NCBI GenBank assembly: GCA_022606135.1
Contig: JABYQN010000001.1
Location: forward strand, 2,914,001-2,978,000
Direction of reading: 5' to 3'
DNA length: 64,000 nucleotides
Origin: Fomes fomentarius
Lineage: Eukaryota > Basidiomycota > Agaricomycetes > Polyporales > Polyporaceae
The notes below the pieces were generated by a model that was not told where the DNA came from, ran no database searches, and worked only from the letters and a program-made list of their open reading frames with translations. This document shows, one piece after another, positions 1-11,802 of the stretch (position 1 is its first letter; each line of letters opens with the position of its first letter). Made by a program: the position numbers and the translations under genes.

Positions 1-136
1 CTTGATTAGGATGGGCGGGAGTTGGAGGAGGGAGATGGGCGAGGCGATGGGCGAAGTTGCGGAGGAGCTGAGGGAGCTGAGGGAGGAGAACCGGAGGTTG
101 CGGGAGGAGAATGAGAGGTTGCGGAGGGGGTATTGA
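1..136 (+). CDS. 3' end of a coiled-coil protein gene (partial)
   Basis: An open frame enters from the left edge (codons start at position 2) and stops at TGA 134-136. The last residues form a clear leucine/Glu/Arg heptad coiled coil (EELRELREENRRLREENERL, then RRGY). The start and most of the protein are outside the window. The highly charged zipper would fit a bZIP-type factor or another oligomerising tail, but no basic region is visible, so no function is assigned. Confidence 0.6.
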   Translation, partial: LIRMGGSWRREMGEAMGEVAEELRELREENRRLREENERLRRGY

Positions 137-621
137 GACTTTTTCTGAGTGCACGTTCGTTGAATGACTGGATGCCTCGTGTAATGGGAGGTGCTGCTGC
201 TGCTGCTGACGATTGACATGCGTTGGCCTGACCTCTGTGAATTGTGTTATGATTATGTATACAATATGATTCTTGATGCTATGCCGAATGGACGATCCTG
301 ATCAATATCCGCATTGAAGTACGCTATTAGTACAGAGATGGAGTGAGTCCGCGTCTGTGAAGTCCTTGTAAAGAATGTTGTGCATCCGTGTATAGGATGT
401 TGTGCAGGGGAGAAAACAGCAACGGTATGGAAACAAGGTATCATGGAAGGAGCAAAGATGGAAGGAGCAAAGTCGGTATATGATGATGGTACAGACTAGT
501 CCGTGAAAGAATTAGACAGGCCTAATGTAGCCCGCAAGGCGCATGTACTGTGTAGGTGATGAGGCGAGAACGTGCAAAATACAGGCAAATAACCACGCAC
601 AAGATCCGCAATACAACGTCG
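137..621. other. Intergenic spacer between convergent genes
   Basis: This is 485 bases between the stop of the coiled-coil gene and the stop of the kinase-like gene on the other strand. It must hold both 3' ends. A (CTG)n-like stretch lies near 195-208. I see no convincing coding frame or RNA gene here. Confidence 0.5.
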
Positions 622-1294
622 TCATGAACTTGAACTTGAGCAAGAAGTTGGCGTCTCGACGTCCGTCAGCTCCCCATCGTCATCGATGACGAGCGCGATG
701 CTTCCGATATTGTCTGTGAAGATGCCGTAGTAGCCCAGGGTCAGGCCGCGCTCGACGAGATGTTCATGCAACCGCGCGTCCTCGCGCAAGTCGTCGGCGC
801 CTTCCTCGTCCACGGCAATCTTGACGATCACATTCCGGGGAGGCACTGTGGAGGTGGGAGAGTCGATGGCCATGATGGCGCCCCAGACGATGTACGTGGT
901 TTCCCGCCGGACGGGACGGGTGATGAGGACGGCGACGTCTGAAGTGATCGTGGACGTGACCGAGGAGACGGTGTTCGAGCGGGATAGCATGTCGGTCAGC
1001 TTCTTCGAGGGCCGCGCAGGGGAGAGCTTGACGCGGCGGAAACGGCTGTAGTTGCGCGACTTGAGAGGTCCCCAATTGAACGCGAGGTGGAGCTCCCTGG
1101 GCTTGAGCTGAGCAGACCGTCAGCTTCCTATTATTAGTACCTCAAATTCTGGGACATACCACAACATCTGGAGCGGAGAGGTGCTTTGCGACATTGATGA
1201 ACTCGTTCGCGCCCAGCGTATCCAGCTCAAGCATGCAGCCTGGGTGAGGACGCGCAACATGGCGAGGACGTGGGGCATGAAGCAGAAGAGACAT
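622..1294 (-). CDS. Orphan protein-kinase-like N-lobe protein (206 aa)
   Basis: Two exons, 1160-1294 and 622-1107, joined by a 52-base GT-AG intron in phase 0, give 206 residues starting MSLLLHAPRPR. The in-frame upstream ATG at 1294 was chosen over the one at 1234 because the frame is open and a TATA-like box lies about 80 bases upstream. The middle reads like a kinase N-lobe: a VIVKIA strand with the β3-type lysine, an acidic helix (DLREDARLHEHL), GYYGIF, and ALVIDDDG in the hinge position, as in basidiomycete kinase-like proteins. It then ends in a serine-rich tail with no HRD catalytic loop and no DFG. It is therefore probably a truncated, non-catalytic relative. The kinase link is inference from motif order. 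Confidence 0.6.
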
Positions 1295-1772
1295 AGTGAA
1301 GGTGTTTGCGCTGGGGGCACCGAGGGGATGGGGAGCAGGGATAAGGCTAGCCGTTTGGGGCGGGCGGACAAACTATTATATGGGGTCCGCAGTCATTGAA
1401 TTCTGACATCGCCATCAATATTGACTCAAGGAGAAGGAGGTCTGTGCAGTCAGAGTGGCGGGGAGAAGCAGCCGCTGTGTCATCGCCCATTCTGCGCAAC
1501 ACACTCCATTCTGAATCCAGTCTGATGGCCAGTCACGCCGCGTCTGTCACAGTCACGACTCAGTACGCGCGCGCGCCTGTGTCGCGTCGCTGTCAGTGTC
1601 ACCTGTAGTGTGGCTCAGGTGAGGCTTCACCCGACTTGCTCCTAACCGCAACGCGCGTCCGTTCGCCCTCACCTTTCACACTTACCGTGCTACCTTTCCT
1701 TCTACTCGCGAACGGGAACTCGCTGCACTTTGGAACAACGCGCCCTCACAAATCCACGGACACGTGATAGAA
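1295..1772. promoter_or_regulatory. Divergent promoter region (kinase-like gene / FAN1)
   Basis: These 478 bases separate two divergently transcribed starts. The stretch includes GC-rich (CG)n-like sequence near 1566-1575 and a pyrimidine-rich tract before the FAN1 start. No coding frame here has family support. Confidence 0.4.
1374..1383 (-). promoter_or_regulatory. TATA-like box of the kinase-like gene
   Basis: On the minus strand this reads CCATATAATA, about 80 bases upstream of the ATG at 1294. Position and composition fit a core promoter. No other signal supports it. Confidence 0.35.
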
Positions 1773-4700
1773 ATGGCAATTGGCTCGCCTTCCACTTCCG
1801 TCACAGCAAATCTGGTATACGGGTCGGAGGCTAGCTCGGATGCGTTGAACAACGGTGCATCGGGCGAGTCAGGCGTGCAAGTATCTAGTGATGCTGAAGC
1901 GGATGATACCACTCACGACGGCAGGTCTATGTATGTCACTCTGTTTGAAGGTAAGTTTCCCATCACGACTTAGACGCATCTGTCGCGCGTATCACTTACT
2001 ATGTTCATGCCGCACAGACATGCTCATGGAGGTCCTGCGCTACGAGGGGAGGTTGTTCATAAAGGAGGAGCTCGATTGTTTCATGGCATGGCATAGACTG
2101 CCTTGTACGTACCAGGTTTATTTCCGCAGCATCACACGTTCATCGTATGTCTTCAGACAATGCGAAGTACCTCTTCTGCCGTTTGTGTTTGCGCAAGCTA
2201 GACAAATGGCACCGACTCGATACCCTCAACTATGAGAAGGAGCTAGGCAACCAAGGCATCTTGGACGCCGTCCAGAAGCTCTGCACGTCCGCACAGGTCT
2301 CGCAATTGGAGGACGTCAAGCCAAAGGTAGAGGATTGCGAGTCCTTGTTAAAGCTACCCGTTGAATTTTTCCTCAATGACGATGACGACGTTAAACCGAA
2401 GGTTGAGCCGACGGGGCCCACGCTCCCTGCCCCAATAGAAGAGCCTAAGCAACAGGCTGAAGGGTCCAAGCAACAGGGGCCAGAAACGATCGACCTGACT
2501 ATGGACGAGGAATGCGAACAACCGCGAGCGGGGCCCTCCCGCCTGAGTCCAGCTTACGAGCCCCTAACCCCTCCTTCCTCGAGCGCATCTTCGTCTACTC
2601 CGGGTGTGCCGGACTACAGCGTCTTCGCAGATGACGAGGAGCAAGCATCGCCCTTCGAGCTGCTCGATTGTTTGAGAATGGAAGAGCTCGAGGAACTCGC
2701 GAAGCAGCTCAAGCTCAAGCCAAGGTTCAGGAAGGTGTGAACGTTTGTGTCTGCCCCTATGCGCCAAATTCTGACCAGAGTTCGGGCGCATAGCGCGATG
2801 CTTTCATCGAAGCCCTCCTGCGCGGATCGGCGAACCAAGCCACTCTCCCATTCGTCAAGGTCTCGCAGAAGGGCAAGGAGCCAGCGGTTCAAACTAAATT
2901 GGCATCCGAGACCAAGAAGACACAGAAGCCACTCATGCAGTCCAGGTTGCCATTCAAGCCTACTCCAAAGTGTCAGGAGACGCAGCAGGAACGACTGCGT
3001 GAGATCGTCACCAAGAAACTGAGTGCGTGCGGTTTCCCCACATTTTTATACATGCGCCAATTATATGAACAATGTAACAGCTAAGTGCATCCGTCTGAAC
3101 GCTCATGTCGTCGCTCTGTTCCGTCGCGTGAACCTCCTCTACTTTCGCAGTATCCAGTACACTTCAGACATCCTCACCCCTGCCATTCTCGCACGCGCGA
3201 AAAAGCGCGCGTACGCTGCCTACACGTATACTCGTACCACAGATATCTGGCTCACGCGAGAGGATCTCCTCGCATACGAAGAAGCGCTCGCTATCGAGGC
3301 TGAGGTTGACGCGCTGCTCGAGAGCCCGAGTGCTGCTAACTCCACGGGGAGGGGACGCTCGATGGTGAGTCGGACTCCTGCGCCGATGGGTGGCCCGAGC
3401 AGGCTCCAAACGCCTGTCACTCCAGTCAAGGGGAAGGGGGCGTCGCCGGTTACCTCGAAAGGGGTAGTTAAGACAGAACCGGAAGAGAAGGAACGGATGA
3501 AGAGTGCGCGCGCCGTCAAGGACATCCTTGACGACGTCTATTCAAAATGGGTCAATCTTGTTGAGACCCAGCGCGAGAAGGAATTACCGCGCAAGGGGCT
3601 GGAGCGGTTCGAATGTGGTACGTGGACGTTGTCTGTCTAATTCTCGTGGAGTGGTCACTGATCGATATGCATGCAGGACACATCCTTACGCGTGTCGTCT
3701 GCAAAGGCGCATACGCGCTAGGTGTCCTGAAGGAGTACTACCAAGAACTAAAGGTACTCCAGGCGCTCCTCGCACAGACACGGTGGCGTCGGGGCCGGCG
3801 CGGGCGATGGTACGAGCGGCGAGCGCTCGTGCTTATGACGCATCTGAAGCACGAGGAGGGCCGACAGGAGGAAGCGATGGATGTTGTCACCGACGCGCTG
3901 AAGGATCCTGACACACATATCAGTATGTGCCGCTCTACTGTCGCGTTCTAAGCTCCCAGTGGACAGGAGCTGACATGTCGAACGGTAGTTTTCCGTCCTA
4001 TGCTTGAGCGGCGGCTGACCAGGTTGGAGAAGAGTCTCAATATCCCTCTAGAGGAGCGGCACGTCTGCGAAGGCAGCCTGCAGGCCCCGATCAAAGTCTT
4101 TGTGGATGGTGTTCGCATATACCACCGCGCTGGCAGTCTGCTGCTTGACCTGGCGGGGAGGGTCGTCAACCAGTCCCCTGTCAAAACACAGGGCTTGTCT
4201 TGGGCCAACAGGAGGGATCCGAGTCCGGTTAAGGTGAAGCAGGAGGTGGGTGTGGCGCCTCACTTATGTCGCAGGATATTGATGGCGCGGTACTTGCGAG
4301 CAGGGGAAGTCGGAGAAGGCAGGTGGGAAGTCGGTGTGGAAGGGTCGTAACGGCGACGAGGTCTCGGTGGAGGAGCTTGCGTTGCAGTGGTACCAAGACC
4401 AGCATGGATGTAAAGGGTCAGTCCAGCTCTTGCGACTTCATGGACAAGTGTGTCTGACCTGAGTGTTGCTTTCAGCTTCCATTGCGAAGGCCGCATTGTC
4501 ACGACGCTCTTCGGCCTGCTCTTCTGGGACGTCATCTTCGCGCCTATACCAGGGGCGTTCGAGACGCGATTTCAGTCCGCACCTCTCGATCTCGCCGAGG
4601 ATACGTTTTACTACTCGCGCCAGGAGCTTGTTGAGGCGCGTCTGGCAGAGATTGAAAAGGGTGAAGTAGTGGAGATCATCGAACGCACCTACGACGCTCA

Positions 4701-5477
4701 CCAGGACGTCATGTGTGTTGGCGTGCGGTGGGACCTATTCACTAAGGACGACTTGCTGGGTATCGCGAGGGTGTGTGACGTCCTTTCGTCGCTGTGACTG
4801 GTGGACGTTGACGCTTGGGACAGTGCTTGCATCCGAATGTACTTGTGGCTATGTGCCGGCTCATGTGCGAGGACTACGCCGGGCGGACAGGAGGTGTACC
4901 CGATCTCATCGTGTGGAACGAGGACAAGGGATATGCGAAGTTCGTTGAGGTCAAAGGCCCCAACGACTCGCTGCAGGAGAACCAGAAGGTATGACATAAT
5001 CGGTGTGACCCACTTCACATGGCCAATCTGACGAGTTCGTAGGTTTGGATCAACGTCCTATTGCAAGCTGGGATGCCCGTCGAACTCTGCCACGTCCACG
5101 AGTTGGGTCAAACGCCCAAAGTCAAGCACGCAGGCAAGACTCCGAAAAAAGAGAAGCTCGCGCCTGTGGGAAGGAAGCGCAAGAGGAGCGACGACCTGCC
5201 TGTGGAGAGCGAGGAGGATGAGCTCGACTACTCGCAGCTTGACCGACACACCGAAGACGAGGAGGCGGTGGGTGCTTCCACGCGGAAGAAGCGCAAGACG
5301 CATGCGGCTGCTGTCGAGGAGCTGCCGCAGCCGCCGCCGCCCGAGCCCGAGTTGCCGATGATTGGGAAACGCAAGATGACAAGGGTGAATAGCCAGGTCG
5401 AAGTCGTCATCACAAGCACGCCCCCGCCAAGTTCCAGTGGTTCGCCCCGAAAGAGGAAGTGGTCGGCCGGAGACTAG
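1773..5477 (+). CDS. FAN1: Fanconi-associated nuclease 1 homologue (1,039 aa)
   Basis: Structure-specific 5' flap endo/exonuclease of interstrand-crosslink repair. Eleven exons: 1773-1950, 2018-2104, 2157-2734, 2794-3022, 3081-3617, 3677-3922, 3989-4245, 4304-4416, 4476-4770, 4824-4988, 5043-5477. Every junction is GT-AG and in phase. The C-terminus carries the VRR-NUC domain: GVPDLIV at about residues 864-870 and VEVKGPND at 881-888, giving the PD-(D/E)xK pair D867/E882/K884. The N-terminal UBZ finger of animal FAN1 is absent, as is usual in fungi. A SUMO-interacting-type motif (TIDLTMDEE) and two ψKxE sites (VKTE, VKQE) are visible. After the nuclease domain comes a basic, proline-rich tail with KKRK-type nuclear signals. 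The start is the ATG at 1773; an upstream GTG in the same frame was not used. A decayed copy of the 3' exon lies near 8.9 kb. Confidence 0.93.
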
Positions 5478-6180
5478 GGACTTTGCCTTCGCCGTTGGGA
5501 CGGTGAGGCTTCTCCGCAGCGATTAAGTTATTGATATTGTTATGTTTGCCTTCCCAAGCTGTTGTAGGATATAGTGAGTCGTGAAACTCATTTGAAGTGG
5601 TCAGCATTATTCCGTCGTCGGGCAAGGAAGCAGGCCAAAGAAGGTAAGAATGACTTTTCATATGAATGAGCAATCTCTGGGAGTCGCAAATAGTAGCCCA
5701 ACCCCGCACGGCAATCCCTCTCCCTATGGCGCATTCAAAGTTCAAACCTACTTACTGGAAACGTGCATCCATGCGTCCTCGACAGTCAGACAGTGGCGTT
5801 TCTATCCGATCCACCAGCACTCTTGGACGCAGAGTATCAATCTAACACAATCTTATACAGCGGCAATACCGGGGTTGTTGTAGCTAATGATCTTTGGCCT
5901 TCACCCTCCGTAATGACATGAGTAGACTCGACAGGTGCACATTGGAAAGTCATCGGACGCACAGGTTCCAATTACAACTTGAATTGTCTTCACGCTGCCA
6001 AGATCATCGCTTATACTGGGAATCCGTGAGGGGCTATTGGCTATTGACTGTCGCGACCCCTTCCTCACGTCTGGCAGGTCAACGTTCACTCGGACATCCT
6101 TTTCGTTCCTCCCGCCATCGAATTAGTATATCTTCGCCGCTTCACGCGCCTCCGTTGCATCCACCTTTATCCCAGCCGCA
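5478..6180. other. Spacer between FAN1 and the membrane-protein array
   Basis: 703 bases hold the FAN1 3' end and the promoter of the first DUF6534-like gene. Short frames here show no family likeness. Confidence 0.4.
6127..6132 (+). promoter_or_regulatory. TATA box of array copy A
   Basis: TATATC lies 54 bases before the ATG. The same AGTATA..CTTC context is found 58 and 57 bases before the starts of copies B and C, so the core promoter was duplicated with the gene. Confidence 0.5.
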
Positions 6181-8204
6181 ATGGACACGCTACCTGAACA
6201 TCCTCCTGTAGTGCCTACGCTTACTTCACATATGATCGGCTTGTGTTTCTCTTTCTTGTACGTATTTCATTACTGATGAACTCGAGAATCTGTCGCCCAA
6301 CCCGAGGATAGATCCTACGGAGTCATGCTCTGTCAAGGACTACAATACTATCAACGGTATTGGAAACATGACAATTGGGTCCTCAAAGCGGCGGTATGTT
6401 GCGTCAACTGCGCGGCTTGAGTCTCTAATCTCCACACCTACTCATCTCTGTAGGTTGTAGGCATTCTGTGAGTGCTGATTGCTTGCTGCGAATGCGCATG
6501 CATGACTCAGAGATCCATCGTATAGCTTGGGCGAGACAGCCCATAGCGGCCTATATGTTCACATTGCGTAAGATACTGTGGCTACGCAAGGTTCGATGAC
6601 TTGACGCCCTTGTTCAATATACTAGGTACTACTATCTTGCTATTCACCATGGGCATCCGGACACTACGAGCCACGGTGTAGTGTGAGTATCGCAACTTCG
6701 TTATGTCTGTTTGGTGGCTAACAAGTTTAGTGTAGCTCTCTAACTGTGAGTGTTGAGATACTCGTCATATGGTCTCGGTGCTGATTGATTGATTGATTGT
6801 GCAACTAGTTAGTGACTCCGATCGTGGTCAGTGTCTCAAGATTTCACTGGGAGTTTCTCCATTCAATGGTGTCACCACTAGACCTTCTGCATCGTCGTAT
6901 GCGAGTTGTATGCAGTGACCTGTTTCCTGTGCCTCAGTTCTTGGTCTGCTGATCACTCGGTGGCTCTTGCAGCATATATGTTCGCCGGGCATACCTCAGT
7001 AAGCAGTACATCCGTCATTCCGACACAAGTCGAATTGTGATTGAACGGCATACTGTACACTAGTTCTACCTCTCAAGTTTCGGATGCCGTTTGTCATATC
7101 CGTGGTAGGTCTCCGCCGTGACTTTTGCGGGCCTTCACTCTCACAGACTTCATCTTAGGTTACTTTGGTGACAGTTTCAATCGGTAAGCCTTATACCGAG
7201 TTCCCGAACATGGAGGTATTTGTTCATCACTCGTTTCAACACACGTAGCATCTGCATGGGGTCAGATTATCAGCTCGTTCATCGTTTTTCAACTCGCTAA
7301 TACCAAACACCACAGCCTTTACTGGAAAGCTGTATGATCCCTCAATGCTTGCCTCTGCCAATCTGATGGTCCACATGACACCGTTATACATCCAGCTTCC
7401 TAGATAGTTCTTTTGCAGGATTCATCAAATTTAGGGTCAGTGTCCCCGAGTATGATCTCATCTTGACTACTCATGGACCATAATGCAGTGGCTTTTGTCT
7501 GTGGCATTTGCTGTCTGTGCATTTCTAGATGTGTTCATCGCAACTGTCTTGAGTATTGCATTGTGGAAGTCCCGTACTGGCATCGGGAGGTGAGTGCAAC
7601 GAGGATTATATTCACTATGTTCGTAATTCAGCTGGCATCTATAGGACTGATGCTCTTCTGCGCACTTTGATCTTATATGCCTTCACTACAGGTATGGTGT
7701 AATGTAGTCCTTCATAGCTGATATATCGCTAACAGGTGATGAACAAGGAACTTCGACCAGGTTAGCTTCTCCTACTGCTTCGAGATACAGGGCACTCAAA
7801 CCCTTCCTACGCAACCTCAGCATAGCCAGCATCGCGTGCTTGATGGTTGTGAGTGTCCCTCTTGCTTATATTATAATATTAGTGATGCAAAGTTCCGAGT
7901 TGCTTAGGATCTCATTGAGGGACACCACGTATACATTATTTCATTTGCTCTAGTCACTGCGAAAGGTAAGGCTGCTCAAATATCACATCGATGTGTGAAT
8001 CCGAAACACTGATCATCTTGTAGTGTACGCTAATATCACCCTTCTCACGTCAGTCTGTCCACACGTGTCCATGGCATCTATTAACTACATACACATGCCT
8101 CATCCATACACAGCCTCAACTTACGGCGTTCTCTTTCTACGAAGCTGAGTGACACACCCCTGGACACAGAATGGGTCGATATGAGTGGGTTGAGAACCGT
8201 CTAG
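6181..8204 (+). CDS. DUF6534-like seven-helix membrane protein, copy A (282 aa)
   Basis: 21 exons: 6181-6257, 6312-6393, 6454-6467, 6526-6567, 6626-6682, 6736-6745, 6809-6826, 6882-6907, 6973-6998, 7064-7104, 7159-7183, 7249-7260, 7316-7331, 7396-7435, 7489-7589, 7645-7691, 7748-7760, 7821-7848, 7908-7965, 8024-8048, 8114-8204. Internal exon lengths equal those of copies B and C base for base and the frame is open throughout. The protein has hydrophobic segments along its length and family landmarks: LSYGVMLCQGLQYYQRYW, GETAHSGLYVH, YVRRAYL, AFTGKL, and a C-terminal block with SRTGI..TDALLRTLILYAFTT and LTLNLR. These match the basidiomycete DUF6534 family, whose function is unknown. It is the shortest copy, ending soon after the last conserved block. 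The all-microexon structure explains why no long open frame exists. Confidence 0.8.
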
Positions 8205-8867
8205 CGATGGCCTGAGCCTAAGACTAATGGCATGGAACCAAGCAGTCTCTTTCGATACTAGTACTACTCGCCTCAGTGTGGGTTATTCGATCTGTAGAGC
8301 GAGGTTTCTAACGCCTCCGATCCGTATGCATTGACTGATTATGTAATTGCAATGGTCACCCGCCAAGTAGAGAGACAGTGATACTCTCAATACTACGACG
8401 TCGTACACGTGTATCCGTAACTTTGCGGCGCCTGAACGCGACCTGAGGCCTGAGAGCCATGAAGAGATGCAGAGCCACGATGAGCCACATGGGAGTGAGA
8501 TCTGAGATGATTCGATCTACATCGTTATCGGCGAGCGTCTAGTCTCTGGATCTTTATCTCCTCCAACTCCGACTCAGAGTCGCCCCGGAAGTTGACCGCC
8601 GACTTCAAGTTCTAAGTTCTAAGTTCTAAGACTGCACACATGATTTAGTAAACAGTTCAAAGCAGAATATTAATGACGCCTACTAATCAATCCTCAGAGG
8701 CACGAAACTCTGTGCCTGTATCGTTCAAGATGCGATACCTGCTGGCGAGTCGGGATGCCTGCCAGTGCCCAGCTCTGCTACCGTGACATGTAACGAAGGG
8801 GGGCAACTCCATGGAATGGGGCACAAGTGGGATGAAGACTGGTCGGTCGAGAGAGCCCGACCACTCA
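8205..8867. other. Spacer downstream of copy A
   Basis: 663 bases with the 3' end of copy A and a short tandem repeat (AAGTTCT, three units, 8607-8629). I see no supported gene. Confidence 0.4.
8607..8629. repeat. Short tandem repeat (AAGTTCT)3
   Basis: Three consecutive perfect heptamer units, with the last two bases extending the pattern. Probably neutral. Confidence 0.7.
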
Positions 8868-9060
8868 CAGCTCGAGAGGTATCGGTGATTCCGCGCAGAA
8901 GAAGCGCGAGACATGCGCGGCTGTCTGTTGTACTAGAAGAACCACCGCCACCGCCAACCCCGACCCCGACCCCGGAACGGGAGTCACCGACGATGCAGAG
9001 ATGGAAGGTGGCGAGGCCAGGTCGAGGTCACGTCAAGCACGGTGCCACCACAGAGCGAAT
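8868..9060 (+). pseudogene. Decayed copy of the FAN1 3' exon
   Basis: Runs of sequence repeat the FAN1 tail at about 5228-5430 in the same order: ACTCACAGCTCGAG (FAN1 ACTCGCAGCTTGAC), GCAGAAGAAGCGCGAGAC (FAN1 GCGGAAGAAGCGCAAGAC), a CCGCCACCGCC proline tract, and GGCCAGGTCGAGGTC (FAN1 AGCCAGGTCGAAGTC). Gaps and shifts break the frame and no nuclease domain is present. It sits upstream of copy B as FAN1 sits upstream of copy A, so the tandem duplication unit probably included the end of FAN1. Homology was judged by eye. Confidence 0.65.
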
Positions 9061-9701
9061 TGCCTCGGAGCGGTCAGCCGCAGTATGTTGCGCTTGGCCA
9101 GCTCACTTGCTGATGTCTGGGTCGGAACAAGAACTGCTCGCCGGTCACACTCGAAGAACACATTAGCGACCGCACGAAGAGCCCGCAACTCATACTGGCA
9201 TTCTTGCACCGGCGATCGGACTGACAGACCCACATGCTTTCAACCTCGACAGTGCGGTGCGGTGCATGACAAAGTCCGCGTCCGATTTACGGCCGCCTAG
9301 CACCGTTGTATGCGGTGTCGCTCACATGGAACGCAAGACCATGGCGGTGATACTGAGGGCATTGTGGTTTATCTTCCATGCTCCCCACGCTTTATCACGA
9401 CGCGGGCGTGAAGAGTAATCACCGGTGGGCACGAGAATCTTGTTCTACTCACAGATTTAATGTACAGTAGTCTTCCATGCAATGATCATCAACCCGCCCT
9501 AGGAGTCTCGAACGCTATGTGCGCTCTCGGGCTTTCGACTTCATGACTATCTTTGCCCATCCCATGTGTCAGAAGTTGCCACATATCTGGCAGTTCAATG
9601 GACTGGTATTACCCCATTTCCGTTGTTCGTGCCATACTATCAGTATATCTTCAGTCGCTCTAGAGGCAGTCTTCATTGCATTAACCTCCCTTCCCACCAC
9701 A
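9061..9701. other. Spacer upstream of copy B
   Basis: 641 bases. A segment near 9470-9490 (GTCTTCCATGCAA) recurs upstream of copy C near 12938-12955, so part of the spacer was duplicated too. Contains the copy B promoter. No gene is supported. Confidence 0.45.
9644..9649 (+). promoter_or_regulatory. TATA box of array copy B
   Basis: TATATC in a CAGTATATCTTCAG context, 58 bases before the ATG, equivalent to the box of copy A. Confidence 0.5.
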
Positions 9702-11802
9702 ATGAACGTGCTCCCTGACCACGCTCCTATAGAATCTACGCTTGCTTCACATATCATCGGCTTGTGCCTTTCTTTCTTGTGCGTATGGCATCACCGTGAC
9801 CGCTCAAGTCGAGAGTCTGCCACTCAGGTCCGGCACTAGATCTTATGGAATCATGCTCTGTCAAGGATTACAGTACTACCAAAGGTACTGGGAGAGAGAC
9901 AAGTGGGACCTCAGATTGGCAGTACGCTACCCCGATTGAAGGACTCAGGTGTCCACTCACTCAATGCCGGCTTCATAGGTTGTAGGCATCGTGTACGTGA
10001 CGACGGGACGGCCGCAGATAACACTATAGATCACTCACGTACGTGCCGTGCAGCTTCGGAGAGACTGTCCATAGCGGCCTGTATGCCCATATAGGGTGAG
10101 GTTTTTGCGGCTATGGACTGTTCGAGGACTTGCCGCTCACGCTGGATACACTAGGTACTACTACCTCGTTACCAACTATGGGCATCCAGAAGCCCTGACC
10201 GGTAGTGTGGTGTGAGTATTGCAACCTCTGGCCCGTACCTGTGTTGACTCACTGATATGTCTCGCACAGCTCATTAACGGTGAGCCTTAGTACTCGTCAT
10301 TAGGATCAACTGCCGACTTATCGTGTAATCAGTTGGTGACCCCAATTGTGGTACATCAGGGCGCTTTTACTGGGGAGCTTCACCCTCTAATTCGATCATG
10401 ATTAGACTCTTTGCATAATAACATGCCAGTTGTATGTGTGCCTTGTACCTCAACAGAAATTCTAATCCCCAAACTCCGATGACAGCATATACGTTCGCCG
10501 GGCATACTTCAGTAAGCAGCATATCTGTCGTTCTGTAAATGAAGTCTGCGATTCCAAACTCATTGGATAATCCACTAGTCCTTCCTCCCAAGTTCCAGAC
10601 TCCTCTTGTCGTATTCGTTGTGAGTCCATTTCGTGACTGTCGCAGATCTGAATTCTCGAATAAGCTATAGGTAGCTTTTGTCTTGTTCGGACTCGGTGAG
10701 TTGATGAGTGAGTTTTCGTCGAGGAATGCATCTGCTCATAAAAGGCTCCTTGCAGCATTTGCATGTGGTAAGGAGATCGTGATGTATTATGCCTCCTACC
10801 TTATTGATGACAAAACTACAGCCTTTACTGGAAAGCTGTATGATCACCCAGTGCTTACCTCTACCAACTCCACTACTGACATTGTATACAATCAGCTTTG
10901 CAGAAAGCACATTTGTAGCTTTCCTCAAATTTAGGGTTAGTGCTTTCTACTCAGTACATCTCACTTTAAATACTCAAGTTCATGATGATTCAGTGGCTGC
11001 TGTCTGTGGCATTTGCCGTCTCTGCAGTTCTCGATGTCTTCATCGCAACCATTCTAAGCATCACATTGTACAAATCACAGACGGGCATCAAGAAGTGAAT
11101 AGCATGAGTATCCTGTCCAGTACATTGAAACTGAGCTGCTATCGACAGGACCGATGCTCTTGTGCGCACTCTGATCCTGTATGCATTCACTACTGGTATG
11201 TTGTGTTTCTCTCTCATAGCTTATGTAGTACGACTGAAAGTGATTACACAGGAACCCTTACCAGGCAAGCTGATTAACCCCGCCTTCTGTGATCACCGAA
11301 GACTGACTATCATTCGTGCACTTTAGCATCACCAGTGTCGCATGCCTTGTGGTTGTGCGTGTTCATCTTGCCATCCTGACACTACGGCATGCCAATTTTA
11401 TTAGGATCTCGTTGAGGGACATCACACGTTCATCATCCCAATTGCTTTGGTCACGGCAAAAGGTAGCGCTTGTTCAATTGATGTGTATTGCAAAGACTGA
11501 TCGAAATTCCTCTAGTCTATGCTAACGCTGTACTTCTCACGTGAGTCTGAAAGTTGTGACTCATGAATACTAGTAGTAAACATACCGACACCCCTTAACA
11601 CAGCCTTAATCTACGGAATTCCTTCCATGACATGTTGGGCGACACAAATGACGGCACAGAATGGGTCGGCGCAACTGGGATTATGGCTCACAACCAGACC
11701 AATGGGATCAGAGAACCAAGAAAACAAGCAGTCTCCGTGGGTATCCCTGTTGGTTGGTTGTCGCCCAGTCAAATACTATCAGCTGATTTATGTGCTCTAT
11801 GA
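9702..11802 (+). CDS. DUF6534-like seven-helix membrane protein, copy B (318 aa)
   Basis: 21 exons: 9702-9778, 9840-9921, 9979-9992, 10054-10095, 10155-10211, 10270-10279, 10333-10350, 10406-10431, 10486-10511, 10579-10619, 10671-10695, 10756-10767, 10822-10837, 10896-10935, 10994-11094, 11149-11195, 11252-11264, 11327-11354, 11405-11462, 11516-11540, 11604-11802. The sum, 957 bases, is divisible by three with no internal stop. Landmarks match the other copies: GIMLCQGLQYYQRYW, GETVHSGLYAHIG, YVRRAY, AFTGKL, TDALVRTLILYAFTTG, and a 65-residue C-terminal tail. Intron 17 starts with GC (AG|GCAAGC) instead of GT. Like its neighbours it is probably an integral membrane protein; ligand and function are unknown. 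Confidence 0.82.
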
